DNA of 64,000 nucleotides from G963677445 sp963678275 (GTDB lineage: Bacteria; Bacteroidota; Ignavibacteria; Ignavibacteriales; Melioribacteraceae), in NCBI GenBank assembly GCA_963678275.1, contig OY782765.1, positions 2,790,001 to 2,854,000 on the forward strand, given 5' to 3'. A model generated the notes under the pieces. The model did not search any database. It saw only the letters and a program-made list of their open reading frames with translations, and was not told the origin of the DNA. The translations under genes and the position numbers were made by a program. This document shows positions 56,360 through 64,000 of the stretch, one piece after another (within the stretch, counting starts at the first letter, position 1; every line of letters starts with the position of its first letter).

Positions 56360-56542
56360 ATAGATTACTTTTCGAGCCTAATCTCAGCGGTTTTGGATGC
56401 ATTTTCGCTCAAACCACATGAACTTTTGTCTGCGTGTTTCTCATAACCGAGACTCAAGCTCCGAACATATCATCATATAAAGAACAATGTTCCCGACACA
56501 GTGAGAGGAAACTTACAGAGACAGCGTTTTAATATAATACTC

Positions 56543-58077
<1,535 letters not shown>

Positions 58078-58164
58078 AAATATATCAACTTTTTTTTCTT
58101 TCCTTAGCTTCAAGCTTGCGCTTGCTGTTTGCTATCTCCTAAAGTTTCCTTTAGTCTCTCACTC

Positions 58165-58175
58165 TGTCAAAGAAC
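58165..58175 (-). promoter_or_regulatory. boxA-like site in the rRNA leader
   Basis: The minus strand reads GTTCTTTGACA about 90 bases before 16S, matching the boxA consensus for rRNA antitermination. Confidence 0.6.
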
Positions 58176-58198
58176 TTACCTTATCAAAAAGGTGATTT

Positions 58199-58229
58199 CA
58201 AACTTAACACTTTCTTAATGTTTTGTCAA
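58199..58229 (-). promoter_or_regulatory. rRNA operon promoter
   Basis: On the minus strand TTGACA (58229-58224) and TAAGTTTG (58206-58199) are separated by 17 bases. The -7 box fits the TAnnTTTG consensus of Bacteroidota while the -33 box is a full TTGACA. Confidence 0.75.
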
Positions 58230-61200
58230 GACTTTTTTTTCTTAACTTCCATTAAGTTTCTTTTCTCATCTTTCTCATTACCTGTGTCAAACAGTCAATC
58301 ATTATTGTCATCAAGAACGTGATTCCAAAGTTAGGGCTATTTTTTCGGGAATGCAAGAAAAAAATGAAAAAAGTTATAAAAAAAATTTCCGTTCAATAAG
58401 AATATCAGCAAATATACTTATATAATTGACTTATACCAATTATATAAGTATATTTATAATTCATCATATAATAAGACATCATATATAATTTATCCTTCTG
58501 ATCACCCTCTTTTACCCTTATCTTTATATATTTATTATACTTATCACCAATTTTGCCCTATATCTAATGTCCTGCGCACTCACTCACCCTGTAATCCTGA
58601 TATTTATTCACGTATTATCGCATTTTTTTGCTTTTTCTTTCCTCTCCATGCTTTTGAGTCTATAATATTTTTTAGAATACCACCAATGTTTGTTAATTTT
58701 TCTCAGGCCATTGCAAAAAAAAAAGAGCGAAAATTTTGCCGGGTAATTAAAAATAGATTCATTCACCTATTGTTTTGACTCTCTCGCGTTCTGTTTTTAT
58801 ACTGATATTTTTCAATAAAAATGTTTCCCGTTATTTTACTTTTCCCGATACTTGTCAATAAACATGGAAATATTTGGGGGGTGTATGCAAAATTTCCAGG
58901 AATTTCTTCCCTGTAAATCACCTGGTTTATTTTGTTAATCAAAAAAAATGAGTTGCTGTCTCATCAAATTTTTTCGGTTTTGAACAGCTCCGCTTTCTGG
59001 TTTTTGTTATCCATGCAAAAATTTCAGGTAATTTCTGCATTTTTTATCACAATCTTCTCTTCTGATAATCATTGTCACAAACTGTCAGGAGCGGAAACGA
59101 ATACTATTAAACGGTGGCTGAGCTTAGTCGAAGCCCCGTTGCTGGTTTCAATTCACCGATACGAATCAACCACCTGCTAATATTTTTGAAAAATTTTTCC
59201 CAGTTTGCTTAGCCATTAACTCTTTAAGGAGTAATCATAAACTGGCAAACCAGAAGAAAAAGTGGTTAGTGGAAAGTGAAGAGATAAGAACCGGCAATTT
59301 TTTTAAAGATAACTTCAAAATCCCCAAAAAGTCCCGCCAGGGACGACAGAATTCCCCGGTAAATTGATGGTCAAAAAATTTTGCCATTTTGCGTAGAATT
59401 TGACTCCTTACGGAGTAATCCCGCCCCCGGGAAAAATGAACAGCATAAAAACAATCTCCCAAACCTGAGAGGCCGGCGTAGAATTTTCGTGGGACGAATG
59501 GGACTACTGGTTGTTTGCAGATGTTAACCCTGTGAAATATTTTTCCGGTTTTTCTACTGCACAAGAAATATTGTGTACCTGACGGCACACTGATTTTTAT
59601 CTTTCTCATTATTCTACCAATATTTTGCCCCTAACGGGGCAATTTTAAATTGTTACAAAATTATTTGTCCCGTCAGGGACAGCATATTGGTAAGAAACGA
59701 TCAAAGAAAAAATGCATAGTGTGCCGTCAGGTACACCATATCAGACCTCTGGAAATAAAATGAAAAACCCGGCAATCGTCACCCAACCCGGCAATCATAC
59801 TCTTACTCTGATTTTTTCAAGGCCGATGCCGAAAAATAATCATGTAATCCATAAATCCTTTAATCATGGTTCAGAAAATGACAGGTATGGATTATGCACA
59901 TACTGTCATTTCCTTGCCAGCCGCTCTTTAGGCTAAAGCCTTTTGGGGTTTGGTTCTACTGCGAGTCTCCGGCCTAAAGGCGCGGAGTTATTTTAACTCA
60001 ATTTTGTATAAGCTTGATATCCTTAAACAATGAGGAATGACGAATAACGAATTGGCTTTCTCAGGAATATTTTTTTGAATCAGGTCTGCTTTGGAGAAGC
60101 AGCATTATTGTAGTAAAGAACAAAAAAATACAGTAAGATCCCTGTAGGGGATCAACAGAGCTAAGCCAAGAAAAAACTACAATCCGAATTGTTGCCAAAA
60201 ATTTTGCCATTTTGCGTAGAATTTAACTACTTATGGAATAAACTGGACGATCCGGAAGTGAAGAGTTAAAAGACAGCAATTCTTCTTTTGGGTAACTTCA
60301 TAAACTGGCAAGCCAGAGTCAAGCAATTTAAATGCTTCAGATCATGCACGAAAAACTCACCCCCCAGCCCCCTCTCTTGAAAAAAGAGAGAGAGGGTGTC
60401 TTAAAGTCCCTCTCACGCCACGGCGCACTTTCAGCTCCCAAGAGAGGGATTTTCCCAGAGGGATGCCTCTGGCAAGGGTGAGTTTGTGGTATTTCTCGAA
60501 ATATTAAAAAAATTTTGCCATGTTGCGTAGAATTTAACTCCTTATGGAATAATAGGAATATCCCACGCCGGAGGCGCTGCTGTCAACGTAAGCCATAAAA
60601 AAGCCCCCAAACGCTTTAATCAATAGGAAATGACATCGGGATTGAATGAATATATCCCAAATAATCTTTCGTACTCGTTCTCGTACTTCGTTCTCCTCTT
60701 TTCAAAAACGCTCAGGTTATTCTGGAACGAGGAGAACTACAAATACCGTTGCGCCCCCAAAAAGGATGATTCATAAGAACGAAAAGATATTTTCACTATT
60801 GATGTCAATAATAGGGATTTATTTACCCTCCCCGAGGGGGCGAAGCCGAATAGCCACGAGGAATTCCCCGTGGGGACGGATAGAAAAAATATACAATCCC
60901 CCATATTCCCGGGAACATAAAAAAGATTTTAGGCCAAAGCTGACAGCATTGCCCGCCAGGGACGACAGATTATCATGGTGAACAGATGATTAAATAAAAC
61001 ATTGCCATTTTAAGAGGAATTAAACTGTTAACGGACAAAGCTGACCTGCTCAGAACAGAGATTACCTGGTGTTCCAAATTATTTAGCAAAACATTGGCCA
61101 CTGTTTTCATAAGGCAATAAGTTTTAATTCAGTTTGGCGGGCGCTTCTGTTACTAAGGTCAAAAAAGCGGGACTACTTTTTTTTATCGTTTTTCGCCGGA

Positions 61201-61454
61201 TTTTGTATTTCGTAATCCTCTTTCTTTGTGTCCCATCGTGCCTTCTTCGCGCATCTTGTGGTTAAACCACCGGCGCCACCCTTCGTTTTTGGTTAAAGCC
61301 CTTTATATATTCGTTATACTGATCACGAGCCTGAAGGCGCGCTGTTAATGTTTGTTCTTTATATTATTATATCGCAAACAATTCAAAATGGATTTTTTCC
61401 CCCCTATTCCTTAATTTGATTTTACAATTCAGCTCATAATAAGGAATAATTAAA
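58230..61454. repeat. Repeat-rich non-coding region of about 3.2 kb
   Basis: No credible gene. It includes common element copies near 59380-59420, 60199-60240, 60511-60552 and 61001-61035; a diverged 273-bp unit at 60028-60240; GTCCCGCCAGGGACGACAG at 59330; GTGCCGTCAGGTACACCAT near 59720; a long palindromic block at 60358-60485; and CCCCGAGGGGG / GAATAGCCACGAGG near 60838, related to the 322-bp repeat. Confidence 0.75.
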
Positions 61455-61898
61455 ATGAAGAGAATAATTCTTTACATCATTGTTTTCATATTCGCTGTCG
61501 GCTGTGTGGAGCAGGCTAATGTAAAAGAAGACGCAGTCAAAGCCAAAACCCGGGATGGCATATTCATTCATATCTCAACAACCGATCCTCACAGGGTGTC
61601 GATGGCTCTTTCACTGGCGGCTAAAATGTCCGAAGATACAGATGTTATGGTCTTCTGCGATATTGAGGGGGTAAACCTGCTTACAAAGGATGCCGAAAAA
61701 ATTCAATATGGCAGTTTTAAGCCTGTATCAGAACTGCTTAATAACCTTACCGGAAAAGGAATTTTAATTGAAGTATGCCCGATGTGCCTTAAAGAAGCGG
61801 GTAAATCAGCAACAGATTTGCGGGAAGGGGTAAAAATCGCTGATAAAAAAGATTTCTTCAGTTTTACAAAAGGAAGAATACTAACTATCGACTACTAA
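61455..61898 (+). CDS. DsrE-family lipoprotein
   Basis: A 147-residue protein with a lipoprotein signal peptide (IILYIIVFIFAVGC, Cys17). The mature domain has the DsrE/DsrF-like fold: GIFIHISTTDPHRVSMALSLAAKMSEDTDVMVFCDIEGV, then ILIEVCPMCLKEAGKSATDL. The CPMC pair lies where DsrE/TusD proteins carry the sulfur-relay Cys. The family carries persulfide groups in sulfur transfer, usually in the cytoplasm; here a lipid-anchored, probably periplasmic version is implied. A ribosome site AAGGAA precedes the ATG. It is probably monocistronic or leads the next gene. Confidence 0.82.
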   Translation: MKRIILYIIVFIFAVGCVEQANVKEDAVKAKTRDGIFIHISTTDPHRVSMALSLAAKMSEDTDVMVFCDIEGVNLLTKDAEKIQYGSFKPVSELLNNLTGKGILIEVCPMCLKEAGKSATDLREGVKIADKKDFFSFTKGRILTIDY

Positions 61899-61965
61899 TT
61901 TATTATCACCCTCCCTGAAAAATTCCGGGAGGTCTAATTATAAGGTACAATAATCCGGATGATTT

Positions 61966-62319
61966 ATGGAAAAAAAAGTAATTATTAGCGGCGACCTGCA
62001 GGATATGGTAACCTATTGCACAGCAGTATTCAAGCCGGAAGATAAAATCAGCAGCGAACATCTTGAAGAAATCATTTCACAGAGTCCCATTTTTGAGGAT
62101 AAAAACTTTTACACCAACGTGCTCGGCACAGTTTCAAAAACAACAGTTACCAGAAAAAGTAAAATATTCACCAGGGAAAAGAGCATTACACTGCAGATAA
62201 GGTATGAAATATTAAAAGTCGTGGATATTGAATTGACTGAAAAGGATTCCGAGTGGATTAAAAAGGATATAAATAAACTTCTCGAACACTTCGAACTGCT
62301 TCTTTCAACCCTCGAATAA
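61966..62319 (+). CDS. Small cytoplasmic protein, unknown
   Basis: A 117-residue protein without signal or membrane segments. It shows a beta-rich start (KVIISGDLQDMVTYCTAVF), a central basic segment (VTRKSKIFTREKSITLQIRYEIL) and a C-terminal amphipathic helix (WIKKDINKLLEHFELLLSTLE). No family is recognised. The ribosome site is weak. It lies 67 bases after the DsrE-like gene on the same strand and could share its transcript. Confidence 0.6.
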   Translation: MEKKVIISGDLQDMVTYCTAVFKPEDKISSEHLEEIISQSPIFEDKNFYTNVLGTVSKTTVTRKSKIFTREKSITLQIRYEILKVVDIELTEKDSEWIKKDINKLLEHFELLLSTLE

Positions 62320-62328
62320 GCCTGCGGA

Positions 62329-62913
62329 TCAGGAGGTTCGCCTGGTAAAAAGCTCGTTGAGCAGTATATCCTGGATTTCGAAAAGTTTCTCCTGCTCCAG
62401 GTTATTATTCTTTTTAAGTATGTACCCGGCTAATTCATAGTATTTGCCGAGATAATTGAATATAACAGCTCTGCCCCTGGCGCCTCCTTTATCGGTAAAT
62501 AAATATGACCTGCACAAAACGCCGTTTAGTTTAAGATTTTTTTCACTTCCGGTCTCAGGTTTATATTGCCCTTCCCTTAGACCAAGCATCATTCTGCTCA
62601 GTTCTGCTGCTTCTTTCAATCCATTCTCAGGGGGAATATCTCCCGAAACAGGTATTAATGATATTGCCGCCGAATAATCCTTCTTTATAAGCCATAAATC
62701 AGCCGAATAGTGTTTATTATCTTTTGTCCGAAACCACCCTTTGGGAATAGCGAGCTTAATATTACTATTTTCCGCGGCCGCTTTTTCAGAGGTCAGCAGC
62801 TTTTCGGGCGAAATTTCGGAGGGTCCCGAACAGGAATTAAATAAGAGAGATACAAATAATATATATAGTATACTAAAAACCCCTCCGGAAGAGGGGTATT
62901 TTATTAAACTCAT
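62329..62913 (-). CDS. Lipoprotein, unknown
   Basis: A 194-residue protein with a lipobox (YILFVSLLFNSC) and a mature domain with KLAIPKGWFRTKDNKHYSADLWLIKKDYSAAISLIPV and LKLNGVLCRSYLFTDKGGARGRAVIFNYLGKYYELAGYIL, resembling the PsbP/MOG1-like fold seen in small lipoproteins that measure membrane stress. The assignment is only a fold-level impression. ATG follows the PorV gene's stop directly (TAAATG), so it is translationally coupled to it and might act in the same outer-membrane process. Confidence 0.62.
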   Translation of the reverse strand: MSLIKYPSSGGVFSILYILFVSLLFNSCSGPSEISPEKLLTSEKAAAENSNIKLAIPKGWFRTKDNKHYSADLWLIKKDYSAAISLIPVSGDIPPENGLKEAAELSRMMLGLREGQYKPETGSEKNLKLNGVLCRSYLFTDKGGARGRAVIFNYLGKYYELAGYILKKNNNLEQEKLFEIQDILLNELFTRRTS

Positions 62914-63951
62914 TTATTTTCTCAGAAATCTGGTTTCTTCCAGGGTCAGAATAATAGATATCCTGTGTGTATCGGGCAGCCGGTTAATTTCCTCATCGCT
63001 GAAGCGGGCAAATGAGTAGTCAATGTTAAGTTTGGGCAGTTTGATTCCCGCTCCCACAGTAAACTGTTTTACATCATTATACCCCCCCCTGACGGCAAAT
63101 AGTCCTTTATAAGAATATTCAAGCCCGGAATGAAGATCGAAACTTACTCCTCCCAGGTTAAAATTGGAGGCATATTGCCTGTTTTCAAAACGCACATCAA
63201 AATCAAGCGCAGGGGTAATCACGCCGAATCCTGTATCAAACCTGTATGCGGCGCCAAGTTTTGCCGTTGGAGAAATAAGCTCATTTCTTCCGGTGCTCCA
63301 GGCGACGAGGGTGGTTGTAATATCCTGCACATTAGCGCCGAGATAAAGATCATCCAGAGGCGTATATATAACACCGGCGTCGAAACCGATACCGGTCGCG
63401 CTGTATTCGGCAATATCCCTTTTAATAACCTTAACGTTGGCGCCCCATGAAAGTTTATCGGAATGCCGCTTCGCGAAAGTAAAATAGACTGCCCAGTCGG
63501 TATTATTAAATTCAGTAATTTTATCCGGATCAAGTCTTGCGCGCGGATTTGTTATATCATAAATAACTTCGCGGGTTATGGCGTCAACAAGGGCTTCCCT
63601 CGTGTCGGGGATGCCTTCAATACCCAGCCTGAAAATACTAAGCCCGAAGCTCATTTTTTCACCCCAGGGAATTGCCACCGCACCGTAGTTATAATTCACG
63701 AGGTCCCCGAAATGTTCTTCATGCATCAGCGATATCTGGGGATAGTCAATAAGGGCGAGCCCCGCGGGATTCCAGTAACCGGCAGTAACATCATGAACGG
63801 CCGCTGTCTGCGCTCCCCCCATTCCCAGGGCGCGTCCGCCGGCGCCTATCGCCAGAAATTCACCCGCGTATTTGCCTATTACCGTCTGAGCATTTAAACC
63901 GGTGATAACCATAAAAAAGATCAGTATTGTTAAATTTGTCTTTCCGGACAT
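62914..63951 (-). CDS. PorV/PorQ-family outer-membrane protein
   Basis: A 345-residue protein with a signal peptide (ILIFFMVITGLNAQ) and the N-terminal signature of the PorV/PorQ (UPF0164) family: AGEFLAIGAGGRALGMGGAQTAAVHDVTAGYWNPAGLALI. It is a FadL-like barrel with alternating strands to the C-terminal HRISIILTLEETRFLRK. In T9SS, PorV/LptO carries the sorting-domain proteins to the attachment complex; PorQ-like paralogues have related roles. This fits the two T9SS cargo genes seen here. The promoter lies just at the window edge (63952-64000). Confidence 0.9.
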   Translation of the reverse strand: MSGKTNLTILIFFMVITGLNAQTVIGKYAGEFLAIGAGGRALGMGGAQTAAVHDVTAGYWNPAGLALIDYPQISLMHEEHFGDLVNYNYGAVAIPWGEKMSFGLSIFRLGIEGIPDTREALVDAITREVIYDITNPRARLDPDKITEFNNTDWAVYFTFAKRHSDKLSWGANVKVIKRDIAEYSATGIGFDAGVIYTPLDDLYLGANVQDITTTLVAWSTGRNELISPTAKLGAAYRFDTGFGVITPALDFDVRFENRQYASNFNLGGVSFDLHSGLEYSYKGLFAVRGGYNDVKQFTVGAGIKLPKLNIDYSFARFSDEEINRLPDTHRISIILTLEETRFLRK

Positions 63952-64000
63952 ATATATTCCTGTCTAAAAATTTCAAATTGCCAAAAGAAAATTGCCAAAA

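Noticed and set aside
58932..60981. Several small open frames in the 3-kb spacer
   Set aside because: They cross dispersed palindromes and common-element copies and have no ribosome sites or protein-like composition.

Overview
The window looks like chromosome from a member of the FCB superphylum (the Bacteroidota / Ignavibacteria / Calditrichota / Marinimicrobia-like group). Two secreted proteins end in a type IX secretion (T9SS) sorting domain of the NYPNPFNP kind (15331-17028 and 48663-50816). A PorV/PorQ-family outer-membrane protein lies at the right end. The rRNA operon promoter has a TAnnTTTG -7 element typical of Bacteroidota. The phylum cannot be fixed from the window alone.

Left part. 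A truncated DUF2723 membrane protein and an ArfB-type peptidyl-tRNA hydrolase (1-1.6 kb) are followed by a mobile mystery protein A/B pair (XRE regulator plus Fic protein) with helically phased operator-like repeats. From about 3.15 to 8.3 kb lies an AT-rich array of integron gene cassettes without an integrase. The attC sites have the expected long imperfect hairpins, and cassette ends are complementary to cassette starts. Cargo includes a proteasome-fold Ntn-hydrolase-like protein, a DUF2513 protein, a membrane protein with an unknown partner, a broken transposase, a frameshifted HEPN-like gene and a DUF2059 lipoprotein.

Middle part. Housekeeping and envelope genes alternate with long repeat-rich spacers: RsiV-like DUF3298 lipoprotein, AEC transporter, an NMT1-type binding protein translationally coupled to a Cache-HAMP-SpoIIE phosphatase, an Omp28-like T9SS cargo, a glycosyltransferase, miaA, a kinase-like protein, a sigma / anti-sigma / OsmC operon, a beta-barrel protein, a VWA lipoprotein and suhB. 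The spacers hold 322-bp and 273-bp tandem repeats, a dispersed 75-bp REP-like element, a heptamer array and a MITE whose empty site is preserved in a paralogous repeat.

From 30.4 to 34.8 kb is an AT-rich accessory island of small membrane and lipoprotein genes ending in an orphan RHS C-terminal tip and a putative immunity gene. A duplicated 32-bp promoter-like sequence flanks the tip module. Then come lon, a free-methionine-sulfoxide reductase and dnaX (with an A10 slippery tract). An IS1595-family element interrupted by an IS256-family element follows, and both keep their 8-bp target duplications. Next are an Imm11/Imm43-like immunity gene with a truncated duplicate, an outer-membrane barrel, an M81 (MlrC-like) lipoprotein and a second T9SS cargo.

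Right part. A complete rRNA operon on the minus strand (16S, tRNA-Ile, tRNA-Ala, 23S, 5S) with promoter, boxA elements and terminator is followed by about 3 kb of non-coding repeats, a DsrE-like lipoprotein, two uncharacterised genes and a PorV/PorQ protein.
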